NCBI GenBank assembly: GCA_018672475.1
Contig: JABHFS010000163.1
Span: forward strand, 1-64,000
Reading direction: 5' to 3'
Origin: Gemmatimonadota bacterium
GTDB lineage: Bacteria; Latescibacterota; UBA2968; UBA8231
Length of the DNA stretch: 64,000 bases
Numbering within the stretch: the stretch's first letter is position 1; every line of letters starts with the position of its first letter. The notes beneath the pieces are model-generated. The model worked only from the letters and a program-made list of their open reading frames with translations, did not search any database and was not told where the DNA came from. A program made the translations under genes and the position numbers. Shown here one piece after another: positions 36,095 to 44,861 of this stretch.

Positions 36095-37246
36095 TTACGT
36101 CCTTGACCTTGCCGGATAGAGCAAGTTGGTGCGGTCGGCAGCCACCTCAATATGCTCCATTGCGGCAATACGCTCTTCGCATTTCGCATCGTCGAAGCGC
36201 AACCCGCCGCGCCGCAACAGAGGCATCATCTGCCCGTGCGCGAAGGGCGTCGCCTGCTCGAAGCCCCACTTGTCGTCCACCGCCTGCTCGACCAGCCAGT
36301 AGAACGCTCGGCGAATGCTGCGCCCTTCCGCGTCTTCGTGCGCCCATAAGTCGATATCGACCCGCCGCCCCAAATCCGCCAAATCGAATAAAGCCGTTAG
36401 ATTCATCAAGCAGTAGTCGAGCGAACGCGTGCGGACCAACTCCAAGGGTTGGCGGCCATCGGCCTCGATCTGCGCCGCAAGCCGCCGAGGGAAGCTCTGC
36501 GTGCAAATTTCGTTTGCCACTTCGTCGCGGCCGGCAAAAAGGGCCAGGCTCGCCACTTGCACATCGTACCAAGTGCCGTGGTGGTTATTCTGCGCGGCCT
36601 CTTCCCGGCCGTGGTCGCTGGTCAGCAACCAGTCCAAATAGGCGCCAAACCAAGCTTGCAAACCGCTCTGGTCATCCTCGTTCCATGCGGAGGAAGCACC
36701 TAAAAGCCCGACCATCTCGACCAGCCAACTGAAGCCGTGGGTATCGATAATGCCGGTCCCTTGCCCCGTGCAGCGACTGGGGATCGCCTGACCATATTCG
36801 AGGTGGGGGTTCATCGCCGTGGTCTCGTCGAGGAACCACGTGCGCAATAGCAAACCGGCGTGCTCCGCGAAATGTTCGAGATCGCTGAAGAAATAAGCCG
36901 GGGCCAACGAGCTCAAGGCCGAACACATCAACCCCAACCGGCCGCGATCATAGACTTCAGCCTCGGGATTGACCTCCCCGTCGCGCCACACGTAGGTCCC
37001 GCTTTGTTCCCCCTCTGCTTCCGGCCACCAATACGGAGCCTGGCTCATATAGTCGCGCGGGTCTCCCGAGGGAGGTAAGGCCTCCTTGTCGACCACACTG
37101 ACCGGAGCTGCATATAGCGCCTGATCCGCCTCTTGCAGCAGTCTTTCATCGGCGGCTTGCAAAGCCTCGTCCCCATCGTAAACCGCACTGCGCGTGGCGA
37201 GCAGCACCTCCGGGTCGAGCAAAAATACGCGCGGTATCTCCTCCAT
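36095..37246 (-). CDS. Alginate lyase/heparinase-like (alpha/alpha-toroid) protein
   Basis: 383-residue protein. The conserved NNHHGTWYDVQ stretch (about residue 220) is like the NNHxxW active-site motif of PL5-type alginate lyases; YMSQAPYWWPE near residue 65 and RTRSLDYCLMNL near 290 also fit. No signal peptide is seen, so it would work on imported oligosaccharides. ATG is two bases from the antiporter stop, so the two genes are cotranscribed. Lyase specificity is uncertain. Confidence 0.78.
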   Translation of the reverse strand: MEEIPRVFLLDPEVLLATRSAVYDGDEALQAADERLLQEADQALYAAPVSVVDKEALPPSGDPRDYMSQAPYWWPEAEGEQSGTYVWRDGEVNPEAEVYDRGRLGLMCSALSSLAPAYFFSDLEHFAEHAGLLLRTWFLDETTAMNPHLEYGQAIPSRCTGQGTGIIDTHGFSWLVEMVGLLGASSAWNEDDQSGLQAWFGAYLDWLLTSDHGREEAAQNNHHGTWYDVQVASLALFAGRDEVANEICTQSFPRRLAAQIEADGRQPLELVRTRSLDYCLMNLTALFDLADLGRRVDIDLWAHEDAEGRSIRRAFYWLVEQAVDDKWGFEQATPFAHGQMMPLLRRGGLRFDDAKCEERIAAMEHIEVAADRTNLLYPARSRT

Positions 37247-37248
37247 CC

Positions 37249-39048
37249 TCAGAACCTGAGCAACAGAAAACAGAGCGCCATGATCACCGTCGGCAATAGG
37301 GCCGCCTTAAAAAGGCCGGCAGGTGAAACACCGTGCAAAAAATAGCGCTTGAGTATCGACTGCCCCGCCGGATTCGGCGCGTTGGCGATGACGGTCAGAC
37401 CGCCACCAGTCACCGCACCTGCGACCACCGCGTATTTCAACTCGTCGGTGAATCCTGGAACCAGCGTGCTCAAATACGTGATTGCCGCGTTGTCATTGAT
37501 GGCAGTCAGTCCCGTCGCGCCCAACATCAGCGGCAACTCACCCAAAGACCCCAGGACTGGTGCGATCCACCAACCCTGCACCCCTCCGTGCATCACCAAA
37601 CCCGCAAGGAAGAAACCGACCAGCAGAGACGGCTTGAGATCGATGCGGTTCTGAAAGTGGACCGTCGACTGTGCGAAACCGAGGAAAAATAGAAACCCGC
37701 CGACAAAAAGCGCCGGATAGTGCGTATTGACCACCGTCCAGGCCATAAACAAGACATGCGCCAACATCATCCAGCCCGGCACAAAACCCTCGCGCTGATC
37801 CCAGTTGGGGTCGCGATACGGAGGGCGCTGGCTCGCTGGCAATAGTCCGGGCAGCGTCTTGCGCACCTGGGCGAGGCGGATCTCCTCGAAACGCTGGTCA
37901 AACGCCTCCTCTAATAGTTCGAGATTGACGCTCTCCTTGTCGATATTCTTCATGATCCGCTCTCTGATCCGCGCCTTGATCTCGACGCACTTGCTTTCCA
38001 GCGAGGCGTTGAAATTCAATTCCTTGTCAATCACGACTTCGAGATCGTCGAATTCGGCCTCCAACTCTTCGCGTTTGGCATAGCGTCCCTGCAGTTCGCG
38101 CTTCATCCGCACTAGCGCATATTTCTTCTGCAATTCGTCCAACTCGCCACGGAAGAGATAGAAATACAGGCCATTAGCCAAACAGATACCGATGACCGCC
38201 TTCCAGCCAAACGAAGTCAACATATGCATCAAATCCCAATTCCACGGCCCGACCACCATCAAGACCGGCGGAGCCGCGAAGTGGGTCAGAGTGCCGCCGA
38301 CCGAAATATTGACGAAGAGCAAACCGAGCGTGGCGTATTTGAATTTATTGCTCGGCCCGAGGTCGTAAAATTTCTCGCCCAGCAACAAGGCCGAAATCGT
38401 CATCGCCGCTGGTTCGGTGATAAACGAGCCGAGGATCGGCCCGAACGTCAGGATCGTTAACCACCAAGCGACCAGCATACCACCAAAGACATTGGCGATC
38501 TTCCACATCATCAGTTCGGCGGCCTTGAGGATCGGCCGGGTCGCCGCCAGGGTCATGATCACACCGACGAACATCGGCTCGGTATAATTGACCTTATGGC
38601 TGAGGTAGAACACCGCCGTGTGCCAATCGTAAAAGGCCACTATCGCCCCGACCAGTGCGATAGCCCAGATGCCAAACACCGCTTCGACCTCGCCGAGAAA
38701 ATGAAAGACCCCGGCGCCGAAGTGCACCGAACCCTTTATTTTTTCGCCGCGCTCTACTTTCTCCTGGTGTTGGTGCTCCCACTTATGAGAAACCTCCAGA
38801 AACTTACTGGTCAGGAAAGTGTGGATGATCGCAAAAATAAAAATCAAGGTCGCCGCCAGGTTAAAGGGCGCAACCTTGGCCCGGTGGGACAACATATCGC
38901 CGATGCTGTCTAGATGGTCGTCGGCATAACTGGCGAGACTCGGGGGGAACTCGGGATCGGCCTCATGGCCCCCACCGCCTCCGCCCGCCAAAGCCGATCC
39001 CGATTGCATCAGGATAAAAGCCAGTGCAAAAAATAGCACCTTTCTCAT
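37249..39048 (-). CDS. Putative Na+/H+ antiporter with central cytoplasmic insert
   Basis: 599-residue membrane protein. It begins with a clear signal sequence (MRKVLFFALAFILMQSGSALA followed by a glycine run), then about a dozen membrane segments including ITEPAAMTISALLLGEKF and GATGLTAINDNAAITYLSTLVPG, typical of ion transporters of the ArsB/NhaD-like class. Between the halves is a charged helical stretch of about 130 residues (ELQKKYALVRMKRELQG...) predicted to be cytoplasmic. GGAGG lies before the ATG. It is divergent from the Mrp-like operon, so two sodium-handling systems adjoin. Confidence 0.82.
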   Translation of the reverse strand: MRKVLFFALAFILMQSGSALAGGGGGGHEADPEFPPSLASYADDHLDSIGDMLSHRAKVAPFNLAATLIFIFAIIHTFLTSKFLEVSHKWEHQHQEKVERGEKIKGSVHFGAGVFHFLGEVEAVFGIWAIALVGAIVAFYDWHTAVFYLSHKVNYTEPMFVGVIMTLAATRPILKAAELMMWKIANVFGGMLVAWWLTILTFGPILGSFITEPAAMTISALLLGEKFYDLGPSNKFKYATLGLLFVNISVGGTLTHFAAPPVLMVVGPWNWDLMHMLTSFGWKAVIGICLANGLYFYLFRGELDELQKKYALVRMKRELQGRYAKREELEAEFDDLEVVIDKELNFNASLESKCVEIKARIRERIMKNIDKESVNLELLEEAFDQRFEEIRLAQVRKTLPGLLPASQRPPYRDPNWDQREGFVPGWMMLAHVLFMAWTVVNTHYPALFVGGFLFFLGFAQSTVHFQNRIDLKPSLLVGFFLAGLVMHGGVQGWWIAPVLGSLGELPLMLGATGLTAINDNAAITYLSTLVPGFTDELKYAVVAGAVTGGGLTVIANAPNPAGQSILKRYFLHGVSPAGLFKAALLPTVIMALCFLLLRF

Positions 39049-39065
39049 GAGGCCTCCTTCGTAAA

Positions 39066-39093
39066 TTGCATATATATGACATACTCTTAATTT
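39066..39093 (+). promoter_or_regulatory. Possible promoter of the Mrp-type operon
   Basis: TTGCAT (39066-39071), 16-base spacer, TAATTT (39088-39093), in the AT-rich divergent gap upstream of the first antiporter subunit. Confidence 0.3.
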
Positions 39094-39208
39094 TTATCGT
39101 CGCAATAGACTTGTGGTACTATTTTCCTTGCATCGCATTACAGAATTTCACAGATTGTATAGAGTAAATTCAATTGAAATTATAGGCAATATATTGCAAA
39201 CGTCATCA

Positions 39209-39685
39209 TTGAGACGCACGCTCAGTCTCTTTATCTTGCTGTTTTTAACCTGGCTGGTCTGGTCCGGCTTCTATACGAGTCTGCTTTTGGGTTTGGGCGG
39301 TCTCTCGTGCCTATTCGTCGTCTTGCTTTCTCGCCGCATGGACATTATCGACCCCGAGGGTCACCCGAACCACCTGTTCTTCGGTCTACTGACTTATATC
39401 CCGTGGCTTGCTTGGGAAACGATCAAGGCCAATATCGACATATCCTGGCGGATCATTCAGCCCAGCTTACCCATTGCCCCTCGAGTAATCCGCATTAAAA
39501 CAAGCCAAAAAACCCATTTGGGACAAGTGATTTACGCAAACTCCATCACGCTTACTCCCGGCACGGTTTCGGTCGAAGTCGAAGAAGGTGAAATCACCGT
39601 ACACGCCTTGACTAATGAAGCCGCCGACGAGTTACTCGAAGGGTCTATGGATCGCCGGGTAACCCGGCTGGAAGGCGAGCGATAA
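39209..39685 (+). CDS. mnhE: Mrp antiporter subunit E
   Basis: 158-residue subunit with two N-terminal membrane segments (LSLFILLFLTWLVWSGFYTSLLLGLGGLSCLFVVLL) and the soluble C-terminal domain containing VIYANSITLTPGTVSVEVEEGEITVHAL, the MnhE/MrpE signature. TTG at 39209 starts at the usual family N-terminus; the frame is open back to a GTG at 39113, so 32 more residues are possible. It overlaps mnhF by one base. Part of a nine-gene antiporter operon that should exchange Na+ for H+ at the membrane. Confidence 0.88.
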   Translation: MRRTLSLFILLFLTWLVWSGFYTSLLLGLGGLSCLFVVLLSRRMDIIDPEGHPNHLFFGLLTYIPWLAWETIKANIDISWRIIQPSLPIAPRVIRIKTSQKTHLGQVIYANSITLTPGTVSVEVEEGEITVHALTNEAADELLEGSMDRRVTRLEGER

Positions 39686-39963
39686 TGTTTATCGCCGCCA
39701 TGCTCGGCGTGTTGGTCACCATGCTCTTGGCCTTGGTCCGCGCCTTAAAAGGCCCCACGGTCTACGACCGCGTGCTCGCCGTCAATATGTTCGGCACCAA
39801 GACCGTGCTGCTGCTCGCCGTCATCGGCTTCCTAACTGGCCGGCCCGATTTTCTCGACCTGAGCTTAGTCTATGTGCTGATCAATTTCATCGGCACCATC
39901 GCCATCCTAAAATTCGTCGAATTCGGTAGTATAGGCTCCAACGAAGAGGAGGCACGGGCCTAA
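39685..39963 (+). CDS. mnhF: Mrp antiporter subunit F
   Basis: 92-residue protein with three membrane segments and the family core VRALKGPTVYDRVLAVNMFGTKTVLLLAVIGFLTGRPDFLDLSLVYVLINFIGTIAILKF. Overlaps both neighbours by one base (TAATG), which fixes start and stop. Confidence 0.93.
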   Translation: MFIAAMLGVLVTMLLALVRALKGPTVYDRVLAVNMFGTKTVLLLAVIGFLTGRPDFLDLSLVYVLINFIGTIAILKFVEFGSIGSNEEEARA

Positions 39964-40277
39964 TGGACACCTTCATCCACCTCGCCAGTTGGCTGTGCCT
40001 GCTGCTCGGCTGCTGCTTCTGCATGATCGGCGGGGTGGGCCTCTTGCGTCTACCCGACTTCTACAGCCGCATACACGGCGGCGGGGTTACTGACACCCTC
40101 GGCGCCGGGCTAGTTATTACCGGGCTGATGTTGCAAGGTGGCCTCACTCTAACCACCGCCAAGTTAGCCATGATCTTGCTCTTTTTATTGCTCACCAGCC
40201 CCGTCGCCACCCACGCCATCGCCCGCGCAGCCCAACACAGCGGCCTAAAACCCCAGGTAGCCGACGCCGCCGCATGA
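39963..40277 (+). CDS. mnhG: Mrp antiporter subunit G
   Basis: 104-residue protein, three membrane segments, with the typical GLLRLPDFYSRIHGGGVTDTLGAGLVITGLML and LLTSPVATHAIARAA. It couples with F and the following fusion subunit by overlaps of one and four bases. Confidence 0.93.
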   Translation: MDTFIHLASWLCLLLGCCFCMIGGVGLLRLPDFYSRIHGGGVTDTLGAGLVITGLMLQGGLTLTTAKLAMILLFLLLTSPVATHAIARAAQHSGLKPQVADAAA

Positions 40278-41308
40278 GTAACTTCATCTCCGACATCTCG
40301 CTACAGATTAACCTCGTCGACATTGTGCTACTGACTATTCTCATCGTCGTCGCCGTCGCCGTTATCCGGGTACGTGACCTCTTTGAAGCCGTAGTACTCC
40401 TAGGTATATTCAGCCTGCTTTCGGCCTGCATATTTACCACCCTCGACGCTGTTGACGTTGCGTTTACTGAAGCGGCCGTCGGCGCCGGCATCTCGACCGT
40501 GCTCTTTTTGGCCACCCTCACCTTGACCGCACGCGAAGAAAAGGCACAATATAGCCACTCATGGAGTGGATTTATTGTTTGTACACTTACTGGCGGAGCC
40601 CTGATCTATGGCACCCTAGACATGCCGCATTTTGGCGACCCCGATGCCCCAATACACCAACACGTCGCCCCGCGCTATATCGTCGAATCCCCGGAGGAGA
40701 TTGGCGTGCCCAATATGGTCACCTCGGTCTTGGCCAGCTATCGCGGCTACGACACCCTGGGTGAGACCACGGTAATCTTCACCGCCGGCCTGACCGTTCT
40801 GCTGCTACTGCGCCGCGACCGACGCTCGCACAACCGCATTGCATCACCCCCCACTGCTGAGACGACCGATCGCCGCGGCAGCCACGTAATGCACCACGCG
40901 ATGGTCCTGCGCGTCATGTCCAAACTCTTTATTCCGCTGATTCTGCTCTTCGCCCTCTACGTACAGTTCCACGGCGACTTTGGCCCCGGCGGCGGTTTCC
41001 AGGCCGGCGTCATATTCGCCGCCGCCTTTGTCCTCTACGCGCTGATATACGGTGTAGAAGCTGCACAGCGGGTCGCGCCGCCGGCCCGAGTTCAGGTCTT
41101 TGTCGCCCTCGGCCTGCTATTGTACATAGGCACCGGGCTAGCCAGCCTCTTTGCCGGCGGCAACTTTCTCGAGTATAAAGTACTCGCCCATGAAGCCAGC
41201 CATGGCGAGCATATCGGCATCCTTTTTATCGAATTAGGGGTCGGCATCACGGTTGCCGCGGTAATAATCAACACCTTCTTCTATTTCGCCGGCAGGGGGC
41301 GCGCATGA
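40274..41308 (+). CDS. Fused MbhD-MbhE-MnhB antiporter subunit
   Basis: 344 residues in three parts. Residues 1-90 are MbhD-like (DUF4040): IRVRDLFEAVVLLGIFSLLSACIFTTLDAVDVAFTEAAVGAGISTVLFLATL. Residues about 95-190 are MbhE-like with GALIYGTLDMPHFG and GYDTLGETTVIFTAGLTVL. Residues about 205-340 are MnhB: PLILLFALYVQFHGDFGPGGGFQAGVIFAAAFVLYALIYG. In classical Mrp systems the first two parts form the C-terminus of MrpA; here they are joined to MnhB instead. Coupled on both sides by ATGA overlaps. Confidence 0.88.
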   Translation: MSNFISDISLQINLVDIVLLTILIVVAVAVIRVRDLFEAVVLLGIFSLLSACIFTTLDAVDVAFTEAAVGAGISTVLFLATLTLTAREEKAQYSHSWSGFIVCTLTGGALIYGTLDMPHFGDPDAPIHQHVAPRYIVESPEEIGVPNMVTSVLASYRGYDTLGETTVIFTAGLTVLLLLRRDRRSHNRIASPPTAETTDRRGSHVMHHAMVLRVMSKLFIPLILLFALYVQFHGDFGPGGGFQAGVIFAAAFVLYALIYGVEAAQRVAPPARVQVFVALGLLLYIGTGLASLFAGGNFLEYKVLAHEASHGEHIGILFIELGVGITVAAVIINTFFYFAGRGRA

Positions 41309-41661
41309 GCCAAATCCTGGGCCTATATAATTATTGGATCGTCATCTTGTTGATGATGGCGGGTTTTTACAATGTTATCGCCCGCGGCAACCTGATCAAA
41401 AAACTCATCGGCCTCAATATTTTCCAGACCTCGGTCTTTCTGCTCTATATCAGCATGGGCAAAGTCGAAGGAGGCACAGCGCCGATCGTCGCCGAAGGCA
41501 TGGCGACCTATTCAAATCCGCTGCCGCACGTCCTGATCCTCACCGCCATCGTCGTCGGCATCGCCACGACCTCCGTCGGTCTAAGCCTGGTGATACGCAT
41601 TCGCGAGGCATACGACACCATTGAGGAAGACGAAATTCAACAACTGGACGAGGGGCCGTGA
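41305..41661 (+). CDS. mnhC: Mrp antiporter subunit C (NuoK-like)
   Basis: 118-residue protein with three membrane segments resembling NuoK: NLIKKLIGLNIFQTSVFLLYISMG and the family ATYSNPLPHVLILTAIVVGIATTSVGLSLV, with the conserved loop before the last helix. Overlaps the next gene by four bases. Confidence 0.92.
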   Translation: MSQILGLYNYWIVILLMMAGFYNVIARGNLIKKLIGLNIFQTSVFLLYISMGKVEGGTAPIVAEGMATYSNPLPHVLILTAIVVGIATTSVGLSLVIRIREAYDTIEEDEIQQLDEGP

Positions 41662-43139
41662 TCGCCGCACACTTACCCATTTTGCAGATCATCCTGCCGC
41701 TATTAGCCGCACCCATTTGTGTGTTGATCCGCCCACAGAAATTCGTCTGGCCCTTCGTGCTAATAGTGAGCTGGGCGACATTGGGCTTGGCCGCGATGAT
41801 GCTCAACCAGGTGCTGTTATCCGGGCCGATTTCCTACGCGTTAGGCGGCTGGGAAGCCCCTTGGGGGATCGAGTACCGCGTGGATCTGCTCAACGCCTTT
41901 GTAATCTTGCTCGTCGCCCTGATCGGCGCCGTGGTCTTGACATACGCACCGGAGAGCGTAAAACGCGAAATCGACGGCGACCGCCAGCCCTATTTTTACG
42001 CCGCCTTCCTGCTCTGCCTTACCGGCCTGTTGGGCATCTGCATTACTGGTGACGCCTTCAACGTCTTCGTATTCCTGGAGATTTCTTCGCTGTCCACCTA
42101 TGGCCTAATTAGCCTCGGACGGGACCGCCGCGCGCTCACCGCCGCCTACAACTACCTGATCCTGGGCACGATCGGCGCGACCTTTATCCTCATCGGTATC
42201 GGTCTGATGTACATGATGACCGGCACCCTCAATATGGCCGATCTCGCCAGCCGGCTACAAGGGGTCAATCACACCCGCACCATACAGGTCGCCTTCGCCT
42301 TTCTAAGCGTCGGCCTTACGCTCAAATTGGCGCTTTTCCCCCTACACATCTGGCTGCCCAACGCCTACACCTACGCACCATCGGTCGTCACCGCCTTTAT
42401 CGCCGCCACCGCCACCAAAGTTTCGGTCTACGTCTTTCTGCGCTTTGTCTTTACTATTTTTGGCGCCGACTTCGCCTTCGGCACCATGCATATCGACTAC
42501 CTGCTCTTGCCATTGGCCCTGGCGGGGATATTTGTCGCTTCTGCCGTAGCCATCTACCAGAGCAATCTAAAAAGACTGCTGGCCTATTCCAGCGTAGCGC
42601 AGATCGGCTATATAATGCTCGGTATCAGCTTCGGCACGATCACCGGGCTGACCGCCGGTATCGTGCACCTTTTCAACCACGCGCTGATGAAGGGGGCCCT
42701 GTTCCTCGCCGTCGGTAGCATTTTCTTGCGCATCAATTCCGTACAACTCGACGATCTTAGCGGCCTCGGCAAACGCCTGCCCGTGACCTCATTCGCCTTC
42801 GTTCTTGCTGGTTTAGGACTTATCGGCGTACCGCTTACCGTCGGCTTCATCAGCAAGTGGTATTTACTCTTGGCCGCGATCGAAGCAGGTTGGTGGCCGG
42901 TCGCGGTACTCGTCCTCATCAGTTCTTTGATGGCCCTGGTCTATATCTGGCGCTTTGTCGAAACCGCCTATTTTCGGCCCGTTCCCGACGATGCCCCCCC
43001 CGTATCCGAGGCCCCTCTATTGATGCAGATTCCGATGTGGCTGCTCATCGCCCTGGCGATCGGTTTAGGCGTACAGACCTCGTTGACGGCCGGCATCGCG
43101 CAACGCGCAGCGCTGTGGCTCTTGGCAGGTGCTCCATGA
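41658..43139 (+). CDS. mnhD: Mrp antiporter subunit D-like (NuoL/M/N family), copy 1
   Basis: 493-residue proton-conducting subunit with about 14 helices. The conserved glutamate-bearing and lysine-bearing segments are visible: FVFLEISSLSTYGLISLG, SVGLTLKLALFPLHIWLPNAYTYAPSVVTAFIAATATKVSVYVFLRF, and LLAYSSVAQIGYIMLGISFG. It starts with GTG at 41658. The TM5-like EISSLSTY and the lysine in GLTLKLALFPLHIW are the residues used in ion translocation in this family. Confidence 0.92.
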   Translation: MIAAHLPILQIILPLLAAPICVLIRPQKFVWPFVLIVSWATLGLAAMMLNQVLLSGPISYALGGWEAPWGIEYRVDLLNAFVILLVALIGAVVLTYAPESVKREIDGDRQPYFYAAFLLCLTGLLGICITGDAFNVFVFLEISSLSTYGLISLGRDRRALTAAYNYLILGTIGATFILIGIGLMYMMTGTLNMADLASRLQGVNHTRTIQVAFAFLSVGLTLKLALFPLHIWLPNAYTYAPSVVTAFIAATATKVSVYVFLRFVFTIFGADFAFGTMHIDYLLLPLALAGIFVASAVAIYQSNLKRLLAYSSVAQIGYIMLGISFGTITGLTAGIVHLFNHALMKGALFLAVGSIFLRINSVQLDDLSGLGKRLPVTSFAFVLAGLGLIGVPLTVGFISKWYLLLAAIEAGWWPVAVLVLISSLMALVYIWRFVETAYFRPVPDDAPPVSEAPLLMQIPMWLLIALAIGLGVQTSLTAGIAQRAALWLLAGAP

Positions 43140-44590
43140 GCCCTACCACCGCGATCATCGCCGCTTGCCTTTTGCCCCTGTGCGGTGCGCCGCTAATCGC
43201 CCTTTTGGGCCGCCGCGAAAATCTGCGCGATGCGGTGACCGTGCTCATCGCCGTTGCCACCTTCGCCACCGTCTGCACTTTGGTCCCCGCCGTAACTGCC
43301 GGCGCACGCCCTTCCGTGCACCTGATAGAGATCTTTCCCAACCTGGCTCTGGTCTTCCAGGTCGAACCGCTCGGCATGCTTTTCGCGCTGGTGGCTTCGG
43401 GCCTGTGGATCGCGACCTCCATTTACGCCTTCGGCTATATGCGCGGCCACCACGAAGAAAATCAGACCCGCTTCTTCTTCTTTTTTGCCGTAGCCATCTC
43501 CGCGGCGTTGGGCGCCGCATTCTCCGGCAATATGCTCACGCTCTTTTTCTGCTACGAGGTGCTGACCCTCTCGACTTATCCGCTCGTCACCCACCACCGC
43601 AGCGAAGAGGCCAAAGCCGCCGGCCGCATCTACATGGGCATCCTGCTTTCGACCTCCATCGGTTTTCTGCTCTTAGCCATGATCGCCACATACCACATCG
43701 CCGGCACGCTTGCATTTGTCCCCGGAGGGATCCTCACCGGCAGGGCTTCCGAGTGGATTATCGGTGTCCTGCTCTTGCTCTACGCGTTTGGCACGGGCAA
43801 GGCCGCATTAATGCCCTTCCACCGCTGGCTGCCTTCGGCCATGGTCGCCCCCACCCCGGTCAGCGCTCTCCTACACGCCGTCGCGGTAGTCAAGACCGGT
43901 GTTTTCACTATCGTGAAAATCGTCGTCTACATCTTCGGTATTGATTTGCTCGCCGAGACCGGCGCCGGGACCTATCTGACCTACGTAGCCTGCATCACCA
44001 TCCTCGGCGGCTCGCTGATCGCCATGACAAAGGACAATCTCAAGGCGCGCCTGGCCTACTCCACTATCAGCCAACTCTCCTATATCGTACTCGGCGCCGC
44101 ACTCGCCAATAACTGGGGCATAATCGGCGCCAGTATGCATATCGCCATGCACGCTTTCGGTAAAATCACCCTCTTCTTCTGCGCCGGAGCCATTATGGTC
44201 GCCCTGCACAAAACCGAAATCAGCGATATGAAGGGCATTGGCCGGCAAATGCCCTTTACTATGGGCGCTTTCCTTATCGCGTCACTGAGCATCATCGGCC
44301 TGCCCCCACTGGGCGGCGCTTGGAGCAAATGGTACCTGGTTTTAGCCGGCCTGGAAGCAGAACACTATATCGCCGTCGGCACCTTACTGCTGAGTTCACT
44401 GCTCAATATTGCCTATTTGATGCCGGTCGCTGTCAACGCCTTTTTCTATCCAGCGCCAGAAGGATCCCACGGCCGGCAAGAAGCCCCCCTCGCCTGCGTC
44501 CTACCATTACTCTTTACCGCACTGGGCAGTCTTATCCTCTTCTTCTACCCCGGTCCCTTGCTCGATCTCTGCCGTCAGATCGGACGATAA
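43136..44590 (+). CDS. NuoL/M/N-family antiporter subunit, copy 2
   Basis: 484 residues, about 14 helices. Family segments include FFCYEVLTLSTYPLVTHH (conserved Glu), GTGKAALMPFHRWLPSAMVAPTPVSALLHAVAVVKTGVFTIVK and LAYSTISQLSYIVLGAAL. The PFHRWLPSAMVAPTPVSALLHA stretch is closer to NuoL/MrpA than copy 1 is. ATG 43136 overlaps the mnhD stop; the longer frame upstream is not family-like. Confidence 0.9.
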   Translation: MSPTTAIIAACLLPLCGAPLIALLGRRENLRDAVTVLIAVATFATVCTLVPAVTAGARPSVHLIEIFPNLALVFQVEPLGMLFALVASGLWIATSIYAFGYMRGHHEENQTRFFFFFAVAISAALGAAFSGNMLTLFFCYEVLTLSTYPLVTHHRSEEAKAAGRIYMGILLSTSIGFLLLAMIATYHIAGTLAFVPGGILTGRASEWIIGVLLLLYAFGTGKAALMPFHRWLPSAMVAPTPVSALLHAVAVVKTGVFTIVKIVVYIFGIDLLAETGAGTYLTYVACITILGGSLIAMTKDNLKARLAYSTISQLSYIVLGAALANNWGIIGASMHIAMHAFGKITLFFCAGAIMVALHKTEISDMKGIGRQMPFTMGAFLIASLSIIGLPPLGGAWSKWYLVLAGLEAEHYIAVGTLLLSSLLNIAYLMPVAVNAFFYPAPEGSHGRQEAPLACVLPLLFTALGSLILFFYPGPLLDLCRQIGR

Positions 44591-44594
44591 TACC

Positions 44595-44861
44595 ATGGCC
44601 GAAACAAAAAACAAAAAACACTTCTTTGACGAGATCCGCACGGTACACCGTCTGATCTGGGCCTTCTTTGTCCTGTGTGCTTTACTCGTAGGGTTGGACC
44701 TCGTCTTTCACCGGCATTTGAGCTTCGAAGAAGGCGTCCTACCCGCAGAAGGTTGGTTCGGCTTTTACGCGATATACGGCTTTGTCGCGTGCGTGCTCCT
44801 GGTACTCGCCGCCACACAGATGCGCAAGGTGCTCATGCGTGGGGAGGACTACTATGAGTAG
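44595..44861 (+). CDS. Small two-helix membrane protein in the antiporter operon
   Basis: 88 residues: basic start MAETKNKKHFFDEIRTVHRLIW, two membrane helices (AFFVLCALLVGLDLVF and WFGFYAIYGFVACVLLVLAAT) and an acidic end. No named family is recognised, but its tight placement between two NuoL-type genes (gap of 4, then overlap of 8 bases) makes it likely an extra subunit of the same complex. Confidence 0.75.
   Translation: MAETKNKKHFFDEIRTVHRLIWAFFVLCALLVGLDLVFHRHLSFEEGVLPAEGWFGFYAIYGFVACVLLVLAATQMRKVLMRGEDYYE

Noticed and set aside
40274-41308. Frameshift or misassembly creating the MbhD-MbhE-MnhB fusion
   Set aside because: The frame is continuous, the junctions fall between domains and the overlaps with both neighbours are intact, so a genuine fusion is more likely.
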